The notes under the pieces: generated by a model
What the model was told of the DNA's origin: nothing
The model's database searches: none
What the model saw: the letters and a program-made list of their open reading frames with translations, nothing else
Shown: positions 7,081 to 14,822 of the stretch, in pieces
How positions within the stretch are numbered: position 1 is the stretch's first letter
How the letters are laid out: every line of letters starts with the position of its first letter
Made by a program: the position numbers and the translations under genes
Source of the DNA: Bacteroidales bacterium
GTDB taxonomy: Bacteria; Bacteroidota; Bacteroidia; Bacteroidales; Paludibacteraceae
DNA: 17,315 nucleotides
Direction of reading: 5' to 3'
NCBI GenBank assembly: GCA_004557405.1
Contig: SFDZ01000030.1
Span: forward strand, 1 to 17,315

Positions 7081-7745
7081 GGCAACTTTGGCGGCAGATT
7101 GTGCATCATGCGGATGATGTGTTTCTGGCGTTTCAACATATATGGTCCCGGATGGACAACATTATAGATGCGCGGTCCGGGCAATGCCGCTGCCAACAAA
7201 GCCGCCTGCTGTTCCGACAATTTAGCGGCCGATGTGCCAAAATAGTGTTGTGCCGCCGCCTCGACGCCGTAGATACCATCGCCCCACTCCACTATGTTCA
7301 GATAAATTTCGAGTATACGGCGTTTGCCCCAAATCAACTCCTGCCCCACGGTGAAATAGGCTTCGAAGACCTTGCGCACATAGGTACGCGTGCCGAACGT
7401 GAATACGTTTTTGGCTGTCTGCTGCGATAGGCTGCTACCGCCGCGTCGTTTTTTGCCGTTCCGGTTCGATTGATACGCTTTTTGTATCTGTTGCCACACA
7501 AAACCATGATGCTCGAAAAACGTGTCGTCTTCGGCAGCAACGACGGCACGCACCATCTGCGGCGACACTTGGTCGAGCGACACCCACTGCCGTTCGAAAT
7601 GCACCGGACGCCCATCGGCAAACGCTTCGACCGCACGACGCAACATCAGCGGTGTGTAATAAACCGGCACAAATTTGAACAAAAGCAGGCTTCCAAGCGA
7701 AGCGACGAAAAACCACAAGACGATTTTCAGAACGATTCTTTTCAT
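7062..7745 (-). CDS. mtgA: Monofunctional biosynthetic peptidoglycan transglycosylase
   Basis: A GT51-family glycosyltransferase that polymerises lipid II into glycan strands at the outer face of the inner membrane. An N-terminal membrane anchor lies at about residues 5-28. The catalytic segment is AEDDTFFEHHGF (71-82, with Glu72), followed by RRGGSSLSQQTAKN (100-113) and the KRRILEIYLN stretch (141-150). At 227 aa there is no transpeptidase domain, hence monofunctional. Its start overlaps the coaE stop (ATGA), placing it last in the nusB operon. The final residues overlap the end of the Bro-N fragment on the other strand, so the C-terminus may have been altered when the island arrived. Confidence 0.92.
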   Translation of the reverse strand: MKRIVLKIVLWFFVASLGSLLLFKFVPVYYTPLMLRRAVEAFADGRPVHFERQWVSLDQVSPQMVRAVVAAEDDTFFEHHGFVWQQIQKAYQSNRNGKKRRGGSSLSQQTAKNVFTFGTRTYVRKVFEAYFTVGQELIWGKRRILEIYLNIVEWGDGIYGVEAAAQHYFGTSAAKLSEQQAALLAAALPGPRIYNVVHPGPYMLKRQKHIIRMMHNLPPKLPLDSSF

Positions 7746-8320
7746 GCTTGCAAGGTGTTTACAAACGCCATCACTTGTGCGATAACACTCTGTGAATCAT
7801 CGTTTTCGACAATCCAATCGGCCTTGGCACGCATATCGGCGCTCGCCATTTGTTCGGCCATGCGTTTGGCAACAGCCTCCGAGGTTGTAGCGTCGCGCTG
7901 CGCCACACGCCGCAAGCGCACCTCGACCGGTGCATCGACCACCAACACCCGATTTGTGTATCTCCGAAAGTCGGTTTGCAGCAAAATGGCCGATTCCACA
8001 AACACTGCCGCAGCCGTTTGTTCTCGACACCAGCGCTCGAAATCGCGAAAAACCGCCGGATGCACCAACGCATTCAAACGCTGCAGTTGTTCGGGATTGT
8101 CGAACACCGCCTCGGCCAACACACGCCGACAGACATGGCCATCCTTGTAAACATGCGTGCCAAACATCGCCATCAACTTGTTGCGCAAGTCGGCATCGGT
8201 GTCGTACAAAGCCTTGGCATGCGCATCGGAATCGTACACGGGAAAATCCAACATACGCAACAGCCGCGACACTACCGATTTGCCGCTGCCAATACCTCCG
8301 GTGATACCAACAATCATCAT
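7742..8320 (-). CDS. coaE: Dephospho-CoA kinase
   Basis: Catalyses the last step of coenzyme A synthesis, ATP-dependent phosphorylation of the 3' hydroxyl of dephospho-CoA. The P-loop GGIGSGKS is at residues 8-15, followed by the substrate-site VYDSDAHAK with Asp30 and Asp32. The length of 192 aa is normal. It starts 9 nt after the end of the YbbR-like gene and overlaps mtgA by 4 nt, so it is in the middle of the operon. An upstream ATG codon directly precedes the one shared with most homologues (MM start); either could be used. Confidence 0.95.
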   Translation of the reverse strand: MMIVGITGGIGSGKSVVSRLLRMLDFPVYDSDAHAKALYDTDADLRNKLMAMFGTHVYKDGHVCRRVLAEAVFDNPEQLQRLNALVHPAVFRDFERWCREQTAAAVFVESAILLQTDFRRYTNRVLVVDAPVEVRLRRVAQRDATTSEAVAKRMAEQMASADMRAKADWIVENDDSQSVIAQVMAFVNTLQA

Positions 8321-8329
8321 CAGAATCGT

Positions 8330-9325
8330 CTATTTTTCCAACAAAAACTCGACTTCGGTCGGCGCATACCGAAACGTATGCACATATTCATTCGTCGTCG
8401 AAACCGACACCGGCAGTTTGTACGAAGCGCTGTTTTTAGTATCGGCAAAATCGACCACCGCCTCGAAATCATCGGCAGTGAGCAACGGGAACCGACTGAG
8501 CCCGACCGATGCCGTAACCTGCACCACGGCCGGGAATGCGCGCAACATCACGCTGTCGGGGAAATGACGGCCGCACACCGGAACTTCGATAACTTTCTCG
8601 GTGGACATTTCGACCGGCACCGACACCGTAACCGTCGGTGTGGCAAAGCGTGCGCCCGCAATCAGCGCCAACGAGCATTGCCATTCGACACTTTTGTTCA
8701 ATGGTTCGTAGTCGGGCAGCAACACCGACACCGAGTCCAGCGTATCGAGCAGATTTTGCGGAGCAAACACCTCGACCATGCGCGGTGCGACCGTCGGCTC
8801 GTCGCGAAACACATACGATGGTGCCAAGCGTATCGGCTCGGCAAACCGCACAGGTTTTAGTTGTTGTTCGAGCCGCACAAAGGTAGCCGTGGCCGTTTCG
8901 GGTTTCAGCGCCACTATCTGCGATGTCGCGGGCAAGCGCGTCCGTATGGCCGCAGTCATGGCGCGATAGTCGATGTTGAGCACATTGTCGCTCCAGATTT
9001 TTTGACCGACATTCACGACAAGCGTATCGGGGTCGGCCATCAGTTTGTAGTTCATCAGCACTTGGCCTTCGTCTTTGATGGTAACCGACAAGACCGCCGG
9101 CAACTCATTCGTCAGCAAGATGTCGTTCGGCACGCCGATGTAGCGTAGCGGGATTTCGGCCTCGACAACACGCCGTGTGCCGACATTGTACATCACCCAA
9201 AAGAGCGCCGACAGCAATAAAAACGACAAAAAAGTTACCATGTTCTTGGTGAAAAGAACATTGGCAACTTGCTTAAAGGCAGCGCGTATTTTCTTCTGCA
9301 CCGCAATATGATCAAACTTAAACAT
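8330..9325 (-). CDS. YbbR-like (CdaR-related) membrane-anchored protein
   Basis: A 331-aa protein with a short cytoplasmic N-terminus, one membrane segment (residues about 29-48, MVTFLSFLLLSALFWVMYNV) and a long extracytoplasmic region of repeated beta-rich YbbR-like modules. Placement between yajC and coaE is the arrangement typical of Bacteroidales. In Firmicutes, YbbR-type CdaR proteins regulate the c-di-AMP cyclase CdaA; no such partner is in this window, so its role here is uncertain. The gap to yajC is 35 nt and to coaE 9 nt. Confidence 0.8.
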   Translation of the reverse strand: MFKFDHIAVQKKIRAAFKQVANVLFTKNMVTFLSFLLLSALFWVMYNVGTRRVVEAEIPLRYIGVPNDILLTNELPAVLSVTIKDEGQVLMNYKLMADPDTLVVNVGQKIWSDNVLNIDYRAMTAAIRTRLPATSQIVALKPETATATFVRLEQQLKPVRFAEPIRLAPSYVFRDEPTVAPRMVEVFAPQNLLDTLDSVSVLLPDYEPLNKSVEWQCSLALIAGARFATPTVTVSVPVEMSTEKVIEVPVCGRHFPDSVMLRAFPAVVQVTASVGLSRFPLLTADDFEAVVDFADTKNSASYKLPVSVSTTNEYVHTFRYAPTEVEFLLEK

Positions 9326-9360
9326 ATTCCGGTAAAAATTCGGCCAACGCCGTTTGTTTG

Positions 9361-9711
9361 TTATTTTTCGTCCTTTTTAGTTTCGGGCTGCGCTGTTTGT
9401 TGTTGCGCATTTTCGGGCGAATCGAACACCATGGATTTGCTCACTTTGATGCGCACATTGTCGGCCACTTCGAGCACAACGACATCGCCTTTCACCTCTT
9501 TGATTTTGCCGTAAATGCCGCCCGAAGTGATGACACGGCGACCATTTTCGAGTGAATCCTGAAATTTGCGGATCTCTTTTTGGCGTTTGCTTTGCGGACG
9601 AATCAAAAAGAAGTAGAACACCACAAAAATCAGCAACATCATGCCAAGGCTCATCCATCCGTTGGTCGAAGTAGCGGCCTGTTCCTGCAAAAGAATGCTT
9701 AACATACTCAT
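9361..9711 (-). CDS. yajC: Preprotein translocase subunit YajC
   Basis: A small single-span membrane protein that associates with SecDF and assists SecYEG-dependent export. The membrane segment covers residues about 19-37, immediately followed by the family signature FFLIRPQSKRQKE, and then a soluble domain with ITSGGIYGKIKEV. I start at ATG 9711 (MSMLSIL, 116 aa); the open frame extends two codons further to a TTG at 9717. It begins 24 nt after nusB. The C-terminus has a charged, Gln-rich tail, as in other Bacteroidota. Confidence 0.93.
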   Translation of the reverse strand: MSMLSILLQEQAATSTNGWMSLGMMLLIFVVFYFFLIRPQSKRQKEIRKFQDSLENGRRVITSGGIYGKIKEVKGDVVVLEVADNVRIKVSKSMVFDSPENAQQQTAQPETKKDEK

Positions 9712-9735
9712 AATCAAATGTTTTTATATTTTACT

Positions 9736-10674
9736 TTATGACAAACTATCGGGTTTTACCAATAGTCCCTGTTTTTTAAGATTGCCGACGATTTTGTCGA
9801 GCACGCCATTGATGAAAGGTGCGCTGCGTGGCGTACTATACGCTTTGGCTATTTCGATATATTCGTTGAGCGTTACGCTGACCGGTATGGTTGGGAATGT
9901 AAGCAACTCGGCCAACGCCACTTTCATCACCAAAATATCCATGAAGGCGATGCGGTCGAGTTCCCAGTTTTTGGTCGTTTCGTCGATGAGTTTATTGTAC
10001 TGCTCGGAGTTGTCGATAACGGCATCGAACAAGCGATGCACAAATTCGGCGTCGTCGTCGTTGCGGTACAATGGCAGGATCTCGTCGTCGACACTTGCAT
10101 CGACCTTGCATCGTTTGATGGTTTTTTGCACAAAACTTGCCACCGTTTCCAAGTCGTCGTTCCAATAGACGCTGATTTCTTCGAGCAAATTATCGAGGAT
10201 TTCGCACGCGGGAATGTCCACTTTGAATATTTTGCGCCAAAGTTCTTTGTCGGCCTCGTAGGAGCGCACATCGGCGGTCATGTAACTTTGGTAGTGCGGT
10301 GTACCGACAATGTATTCAAAAAAAGTTTTCAGAAACGTGTCGTCGTCGGTCCACGAATAGGAAACGCGCGCGGCGAAATCGGCCAAGACATGGCTTTCGG
10401 CCATCTGTTTTGCCAAGATATTGTCGGCGAAACGTGTATTCGGGTTCAAATCGGCATCGGTCGGTATGTATTTATTGCGTCGATTGTCGATTTCGAGTTC
10501 GGCATAGCGTGTCAATGCCGGTATCAGCGACAACAGAAACAGATACAAGTCGTGTGCCTGATCGATGCTTTTGTCAAGTTCCTTCTCGGCCATTCGTTTG
10601 GTTTGATGCTCGTTTTTGTAGTAGGCATACAGCACTTGAACAACCTTGATTCGAAGAAGCGCTCGGTTTATCAT
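9736..10674 (-). CDS. nusB: Transcription antitermination factor NusB (long Bacteroidota form)
   Basis: NusB binds boxA RNA with NusE (S10) to allow complete transcription of rRNA operons. The start (MINRALLRIKVVQVLYAYYK) and the C-terminal helical NusB domain (from about residue 200, with DRIAFMDILVMKVALAELL and SVTLNEYIEIAKAYSTPRS) are diagnostic. At 312 aa it is about twice the length of E. coli NusB (139 aa). The additional helical middle is a known feature of Bacteroidota homologues. It leads the operon with yajC, the YbbR-like gene, coaE and mtgA, and has its own promoter at about 10710. Confidence 0.92.
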   Translation of the reverse strand: MINRALLRIKVVQVLYAYYKNEHQTKRMAEKELDKSIDQAHDLYLFLLSLIPALTRYAELEIDNRRNKYIPTDADLNPNTRFADNILAKQMAESHVLADFAARVSYSWTDDDTFLKTFFEYIVGTPHYQSYMTADVRSYEADKELWRKIFKVDIPACEILDNLLEEISVYWNDDLETVASFVQKTIKRCKVDASVDDEILPLYRNDDDAEFVHRLFDAVIDNSEQYNKLIDETTKNWELDRIAFMDILVMKVALAELLTFPTIPVSVTLNEYIEIAKAYSTPRSAPFINGVLDKIVGNLKKQGLLVKPDSLS

Positions 10675-10706
10675 AGAACGTTTGGGTATTGTATTTTTTT
10701 CGCCTG

Positions 10707-10738
10707 CAAAGTTACAAAAAATTCGGCAATCTGCGAAA
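10707..10738 (-). promoter_or_regulatory. Promoter of the nusB-yajC-ybbR-coaE-mtgA operon
   Basis: On the minus strand TAACTTTG (10714-10707) is a clear -7 element. About 20 nt upstream only a weak TTTCG stands in for the -33 TTTG. It lies 33 nt before the nusB ATG, within the 82-nt gap to rsmE. This gap holds no other recognisable feature. Confidence 0.6.
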
Positions 10739-10756
10739 AAAAAACGGTTGTTTTTA

Positions 10757-11458
10757 CTAAATTTCGTTCACCACGGTTGCCAGATGGCAAGCCACCACGC
10801 CGGCTGTTTCGGTACGCAGGCGGCTTGCGCCCAACGTAACCGGCTGAAAATGTTGCTGCAACGCCCAATCGACCTCTTCGCGACTGAAATCGCCTTCGGG
10901 GCCAACCATAATCACCACTTCCGAGCGAGGCGGGCACACATGCAGCAGATGCGGTTTATCGCCTTCGTAGCAATGTGCCACAAAGCGATACGGTTCGCGC
11001 ACTTGTTGCACGAAGTCGGCCACCGCCGTCATCGGGTTGAGTTGCGGGATGCGCGCTTTGTACGACTGTTTCGAGGCCGACACCAAAATTTTCTCGATGC
11101 GGTCGGGGCGAATGGCTTTGCGTTCGGAATAGCGGCACAGCAACGGCGTTATCGTATCGACACCGATTTCGGTGGCTTTCTCGACGAACCATTCGAAACG
11201 ATCGCTATTTTTGGTTGGCGCCACCGCCAAGTGCAACCGCCACGGTCGGCAACCGAAATCGTGCTGCACCGACAAAATTTTCACTTCGGTGCGTTTGGCG
11301 TGCGGTGCCACTATCGCCGCTTCGTACAAATTGCCCACACCATCAATAAGGTGTACCACGACACCGGCCTGCAGCCGCAACACTTTGGCACAATGCGCCG
11401 ATTCGTCGTCGGGCAAAAACGGGCTGTTCGCTATGTCGGGAGCATAAAAAATAGTCAT
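10757..11458 (-). CDS. rsmE: 16S rRNA (uracil(1498)-N3)-methyltransferase
   Basis: A SPOUT-superfamily enzyme that methylates U1498 in helix 44 of 16S rRNA. The characteristic knotted C-terminal motifs are VGPEGDFS (residues 185-192) and LGASRLRTETA (209-219), with EKATEIGV at 93-100. ATG 11458 gives MTIFYAPDI, 233 aa, which is the family's normal length; the open frame continues upstream past the promoter to 11782 and is rejected there. It is divergent from the lipoprotein gene and lies upstream of, but apparently separate from, the nusB operon. Confidence 0.93.
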   Translation of the reverse strand: MTIFYAPDIANSPFLPDDESAHCAKVLRLQAGVVVHLIDGVGNLYEAAIVAPHAKRTEVKILSVQHDFGCRPWRLHLAVAPTKNSDRFEWFVEKATEIGVDTITPLLCRYSERKAIRPDRIEKILVSASKQSYKARIPQLNPMTAVADFVQQVREPYRFVAHCYEGDKPHLLHVCPPRSEVVIMVGPEGDFSREEVDWALQQHFQPVTLGASRLRTETAGVVACHLATVVNEI

Positions 11459-11496
11459 AAAAACACGGGTTGTTTGATGCGGTTCAAATTTTTTGA

Positions 11497-11526
11497 CAAA
11501 AATACAACGGATTTTCCGAAAAACCG
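11497..11526 (-). promoter_or_regulatory. Promoter of rsmE
   Basis: TATTTTTG on the minus strand (11504-11497) matches the -7 box and lies 38 nt before the rsmE ATG. The region 20 nt upstream is T-rich (TTTTTCGG) but without a perfect TTTG. It faces away from the lipoprotein promoter. Confidence 0.5.
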
Positions 11527-11531
11527 ACACC

Positions 11532-11558
11532 TTGATACAAAAAATATTTGTATTTTTG
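11532..11558 (+). promoter_or_regulatory. Promoter of the lipoprotein-DUF4494-yggS operon
   Basis: TATTTTTG (11551-11558) is a full -7 match, and TTG at 11532-11534 precedes it with a somewhat short 16-nt spacer. The predicted start near 11565 supports ATG 11601 for the first gene. Confidence 0.6.
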
Positions 11559-11600
11559 CAAATGATTCCATACACCACCTTTTTGAAACACACTTTTGCT

Positions 11601-12443
11601 ATGAAACGCACCATTCTGTTTTTGTTAACGCTTGCCCTTGTAGCGGCATGCAACCGCAGCGAAACGCAGTATCGGGCCATAGCCGACACGCTGAACACGG
11701 CAGAGCCGTTGGAATTGTCGCGCATTACAAAAGCGCACGACATGATTATCGATGCAAGCAACCTAACCGACGAGCAAACCACCCATTTGCAGGAATTGTT
11801 TGTTAAATATATTTTTGCCTGCGCCGATGTTCAAACAAGCCTGATGGAAGAGGCCTACGGAACGGCACTCACGGCAAACGACCCGCAACTGATGGAGCAA
11901 CAACTGGATTCGCTCAATCGGGCGATGAGCAACCTGCGCCAATACGGCATCGTGATGTACACGTCGGAAGGCGGCATCAACACCGATATTATGCCCATGT
12001 TCATTGCCGAAGCCTTTTGGAAGTATATGACGCCGTTGGAACGCACCATCGCCACCTTGTCGGAACTGGAAGTCGAAACGCCCTCGTTGAACGACGCCGC
12101 CATCAACATTTCGTACGAAGAGGTTGCCCAACGCCTGAAAATGTGCGACGACATGCTGGCACAATATCCCGACGACCCGCTGACACCGCAAATCACCGCG
12201 TGCCAAAAATACTACTTGGCCATTTTGCTGGCCGGCGACGACAATTCGCCCGTGTTCGATTGGCAAACCCACACACTGATGCCGCAAGTACAACAAATCA
12301 TCGAACTATACATTGCCGAATATCCCGACGCCGTCAGCACCCCGACGCTGCAACAATTCATGGCATTGGCGGCGGCATCGAATTTCAAAAAAAGCGCTGA
12401 TATTGACACATTTATCGAACAACATATTCTTGAACAAAACTAA
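11601..12443 (+). CDS. Predicted lipoprotein of unknown function
   Basis: The 280-aa product starts with a lipoprotein signal: MKR, a hydrophobic stretch ILFLLTLALVAA, then Cys17 in the lipobox VAAC. Since Asp does not follow the cysteine (Asn-Arg), outer-membrane location is plausible, but Bacteroidota sorting signals differ. The rest is helix-rich, acidic and Gln/Leu-rich, with no enzyme motif I recognise. Glu-Met-Gln-rich helices suggest a helical-bundle or TPR-like fold. ATG 11601 follows the promoter; an upstream in-frame ATG near 11562 would put extra residues before the signal. The next gene begins 12 nt downstream, so it heads an operon with the DUF4494 gene and yggS. Confidence 0.75.
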   Translation: MKRTILFLLTLALVAACNRSETQYRAIADTLNTAEPLELSRITKAHDMIIDASNLTDEQTTHLQELFVKYIFACADVQTSLMEEAYGTALTANDPQLMEQQLDSLNRAMSNLRQYGIVMYTSEGGINTDIMPMFIAEAFWKYMTPLERTIATLSELEVETPSLNDAAINISYEEVAQRLKMCDDMLAQYPDDPLTPQITACQKYYLAILLAGDDNSPVFDWQTHTLMPQVQQIIELYIAEYPDAVSTPTLQQFMALAAASNFKKSADIDTFIEQHILEQN

Positions 12444-12455
12444 AAAACAAGCACT

Positions 12456-12905
12456 ATGAACACGTGGTTTACCGTAAAAGTAAAATTTGACAGTCAAGGC
12501 GAAAACGGCCTCATAACGCCGGTTACCGAAGCATTTCTTATAGATGCGCTCTCGTATGCCGAAGCCGAAAAACGCATTCTCGAAGAAGTAAGACCCTACG
12601 CCACATCGAACGAAATAGAAATAAAAGACATACGCAAGGCCAAAATCGCCGAATTGTTCTGCAACGAAGGCGGCGACAAATGGTATCGTTGCAAAATCAA
12701 CTACATCATCATCGACGAAGACAAAGGCATCGAGAAAAAAGCGCCACAAATAATGATGGTGCAAGCATCGGATTTCAAAGACGCCGTCGATACGCTGATA
12801 GAGCGAATGAAAAGCGCACTTGGCGACTACGAGATTGACACCGTCAGCGAGACAAAAATTCTCGACGTATTCTTCTACCAAGTGGCCGACGCCGAAGCCA
12901 AATGA
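12456..12905 (+). CDS. DUF4494 family protein
   Basis: A 149-aa soluble acidic protein beginning MNTWFTVKVKFD, which is characteristic of the DUF4494 family confined to Bacteroidota. Other recognisable parts are EAFLIDALSYAEAEKRI and DKWYRCKINYIIIDEDKG. No catalytic motif or signal peptide is visible, and its function is unknown. It overlaps yggS by 4 nt (ATGA), and this pairing with yggS is, as I recall, common in Bacteroidales, hinting at a link with PLP homeostasis. It has 12 nt between it and the lipoprotein gene. Confidence 0.85.
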   Translation: MNTWFTVKVKFDSQGENGLITPVTEAFLIDALSYAEAEKRILEEVRPYATSNEIEIKDIRKAKIAELFCNEGGDKWYRCKINYIIIDEDKGIEKKAPQIMMVQASDFKDAVDTLIERMKSALGDYEIDTVSETKILDVFFYQVADAEAK

Positions 12906-13558
12906 CCATTGCCGACAACATACGGCGCCTGCGCCAACAGATACCCGACCATGTGCGGTTGATTTGCGTGTCGAAATTTCACCCTGCCGACGCCATCAAA
13001 GCGGCTTACGACTGCGGCGAACGTCTGTTTGGCGAGAGTCATGCGCAAGAGTTGACCGCCAAATACGATGCGCTGCCGCGCGATATAGCCTGGCACTTCA
13101 TCGGGTCGTTGCAAACCAACAAGGTGAAATATGTCGTGCCACGCGCTGCGCTTATCCACAGTGTCGATAGCGAGCGTCTGCTGGCGGCCATCGACCGCTG
13201 TGCGGAGCGTAACAATCTGACAGCCAATGTCTTGTTGGAAATTCACATCGCACGCGAGTCCACCAAACACGGTTTTGCGCCCGACGAAGCCCGCACATTT
13301 TTTGCCCGACGCGGTTGGGAACAATTTCCGCACACGCACATCTGCGGCCTGATGACCATGGGCACCGCCACCGACGACCGCACGCAAACGCGAGCCGAGT
13401 TGCACCAAGTGCGCAGCCTGTTCGACGAGTTGCGCCAACAGTGTGCGCTACCCTATTTCACCGAGTTGTCGATGGGCATGAGCGACGATTTCGACATCGC
13501 CATAGACGAAGGCAGCACCATGGTACGCATCGGGACGGCCATTTTCGGTGCCCGCTGA
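12902..13558 (+). CDS. yggS: YggS/PLPBP family pyridoxal phosphate homeostasis protein
   Basis: A cytoplasmic PLP-binding TIM-barrel protein that helps balance vitamin B6 vitamers and amino acids; no enzymatic activity is established for the family. The PLP-lysine lies in CVSKFHP (Lys25). Further motifs are FGESHAQE (43-50), WHFIGSLQTNK (64-74), ELSMGMSDDF and the phosphate-binding GSTMVRIGTAIFG at the C-terminus. The length of 218 aa is normal. Its final 16 codons and the following about 40 nt are duplicated 1342 bp downstream, so this gene's 3' end is the left side of a direct repeat. The reading frame here is intact. Confidence 0.93.
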   Translation: MTIADNIRRLRQQIPDHVRLICVSKFHPADAIKAAYDCGERLFGESHAQELTAKYDALPRDIAWHFIGSLQTNKVKYVVPRAALIHSVDSERLLAAIDRCAERNNLTANVLLEIHIARESTKHGFAPDEARTFFARRGWEQFPHTHICGLMTMGTATDDRTQTRAELHQVRSLFDELRQQCALPYFTELSMGMSDDFDIAIDEGSTMVRIGTAIFGAR

Positions 13559-13601
13559 CAGTGTTTCAGCATCTTGGTAAAAGATATTTCGTAAATTTGC
13601 A
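13509..13601 (+). repeat. Direct repeat copy 1 (yggS 3' end plus downstream promoter)
   Basis: This 93-nt stretch recurs at 14851-14942. The first 53 nt (13509-13561), which cover the last codons and stop of yggS, are identical in the two copies. The remaining noncoding part has four substitutions and one single-base gap, giving 88 of 93 matching. The repeat ends at the -7-like box TAAATTTGCA. The two copies enclose the hsdM fragment and dinD. Confidence 0.92.
13574..13599 (+). promoter_or_regulatory. Promoter-like element after yggS
   Basis: TAAATTTG (13592-13599) fits the -7 box; TTG at 13574-13576 precedes it with a short 15-nt spacer. It would start transcription near 13606, upstream of the truncated hsdM at 13660 and dinD. 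The same -7 box occurs in repeat copy 2, but there the TTG is replaced by ATA. Confidence 0.45.
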
Positions 13602-13659
13602 GTTATTACATAAACACGGCTTAATCGGCAAGCAATATATCAAACTTTCATACTTCAAT

Positions 13660-13905
13660 ATGGAGCAGGCACAATATAGTAAATTATTTTCGTTTCTTTG
13701 GAACATAGCCAATGATGTTCTCGTTCATGCCTTTGAGAAAGGCAAGTATAAGGATATTATTATGCCGATGTTGGTGCTTCGGCGCATCGACGTGCTTCTT
13801 GAACCAACAAAGGATAAAGTGCTTGAACGCAAAGAGGCAAACGATGCAGCTCTGCGTAAAGCATTCGCCACTCTCGGTTTTACACTTGAAACGAAAGTAA
13901 AATAA
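13660..13905 (+). pseudogene. hsdM: Truncated hsdM: N-terminal part of type I restriction-modification methyltransferase subunit
   Basis: The 81-aa frame (MEQAQYSKLFSFLWNIAND, then YKDIIMPMLVLRRIDVLLEPTKDKV) is the N-terminal helical domain of HsdM. That domain in intact proteins precedes the SAM-binding methyltransferase domain of several hundred residues. Here likeness stops near residue 70 and the frame ends at 13903-13905, with no NPPF or SAM motif after it. The loss therefore removed the entire catalytic part and left a direct connection to dinD. Whether a peptide is made is unknown; a promoter-like element precedes it. It may have lost function through an internal deletion. Confidence 0.8.
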
Positions 13906-13926
13906 GAATTTGGTTATTTTACTTTC
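13893..13926 (+). terminator. Perfect 13-bp hairpin at the stop of the hsdM fragment
   Basis: The arms GAAAGTAAAATAA (13893-13905) and TTATTTTACTTTC (13914-13926) pair without mismatch around an 8-nt loop. The TAA stop of the hsdM fragment is within the left arm. No U run follows, so it could be a weak terminator, an RNA-stability element or part of dinD regulation. It lies 25 nt before the dinD ATG. Confidence 0.5.
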
Positions 13927-13951
13927 AAGGCTAAAACTAAAATAACGAATT

Positions 13952-14821
13952 ATGGAAATCAATAGAATTACATCTTATACAGAATCCTTCAATGCAATCG
14001 CAAACCATATAGAGGGTGAAAATGGAGAAAAAGTAGAAGTGTGGTTTGCTCGCGATTTACAATCACGTCTTGGCTATGCTCGATGGGAGAATTTTCAAGT
14101 GGCTATAGGTCGAGCTGTAGAATCATGTAAATCACAGAATATCAATGTCGATGACCATTTTCGTGAAGTCACGAAAATGGTTACACTCGGCAGTGGAGCA
14201 CAGCGAGAAATACAAGACTATATGCTCACCCGATTTGCTTGTTATCTTATCGCTCAAAATGGCGACCCCAAAAAAGAAGAAATAGCATTTGCGCAAGGAT
14301 ATTTTGCCGTACAAACTCGTAGGGCTGAATTAATCGCAGAACATTTGCAATATTTAGCTCGTATTGAAGTAAGAGAACGATTAAGGTCGTCGGAAAAGCA
14401 ACTTTCGCAGAACATATACGAGCGCGGCGTGGATGACAGAGGTTATGCACGTATCCGGTCAAAAGGTGACACAGTACTTTTTGGCGGTCATACAACAGAA
14501 GATATGAAACGTAGGCTTGGTGTTAAATCGAGCAGGCCTCTTGCCGACTTTTTGCCGACTCTAACCATTGCTGCTAAAAACCTTGCCACTGAGATGACAA
14601 ATTACAACGTTGAACAAAAAGACCTTTATGGCGAAGCATCAATTACCACCGAACACATGGATAACAATCGTAGTGTGCGGCAAATGCTATCTCAGCGTGG
14701 TATTAAACCTGAAGAATTGCCACCATCGGAGGACATTAAGAAAATTGAACGCCGCGTGAACTCGAATGAGAAAAAAATTGAAAAGACATCTTCAAAATTG
14801 CCGCCCAAGGATAAAGACTAA
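13952..14821 (+). CDS. dinD: DNA damage-inducible protein D
   Basis: A 289-aa protein matching the DinD family over its full length. The N-terminal region with VWFARDLQSRLGYARWENF (about residues 29-47) and the central MLTRFACYLIAQNGDPKK and YFAVQTRRAE are characteristic. The C-terminus is charged and partly helical. E. coli DinD is SOS-induced and is reported to inhibit RecA filament activity. In many genomes dinD lies within type I restriction operons, often beside hsdM or hsdS, which fits the hsdM fragment immediately upstream. I see no obvious SOS box in the 46 nt before the ATG. The gene is intact although its neighbours are broken. Confidence 0.88.
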   Translation: MEINRITSYTESFNAIANHIEGENGEKVEVWFARDLQSRLGYARWENFQVAIGRAVESCKSQNINVDDHFREVTKMVTLGSGAQREIQDYMLTRFACYLIAQNGDPKKEEIAFAQGYFAVQTRRAELIAEHLQYLARIEVRERLRSSEKQLSQNIYERGVDDRGYARIRSKGDTVLFGGHTTEDMKRRLGVKSSRPLADFLPTLTIAAKNLATEMTNYNVEQKDLYGEASITTEHMDNNRSVRQMLSQRGIKPEELPPSEDIKKIERRVNSNEKKIEKTSSKLPPKDKD

Positions 14822-14822
14822 T

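Noticed and set aside
7850..8860. Plus-strand 336-codon open frame opposite coaE and the YbbR-like gene
   Set aside because: Arg/His-rich shadow translation spanning two clear minus-strand genes.
11459..11782. Upstream extension of rsmE
   Set aside because: It would run through the divergent promoters and into the lipoprotein gene; the 233-aa form from ATG 11458 is full length.
10646..11806. Plus-strand 386-codon open frame opposite rsmE
   Set aside because: It covers the rsmE coding region and both divergent promoters, and shows no family resemblance.
13315..13659. Open frame joining the yggS region to the hsdM fragment
   Set aside because: The part before 13660 is an out-of-frame reading of yggS and the intergenic repeat; only the residues from ATG 13660 match HsdM.
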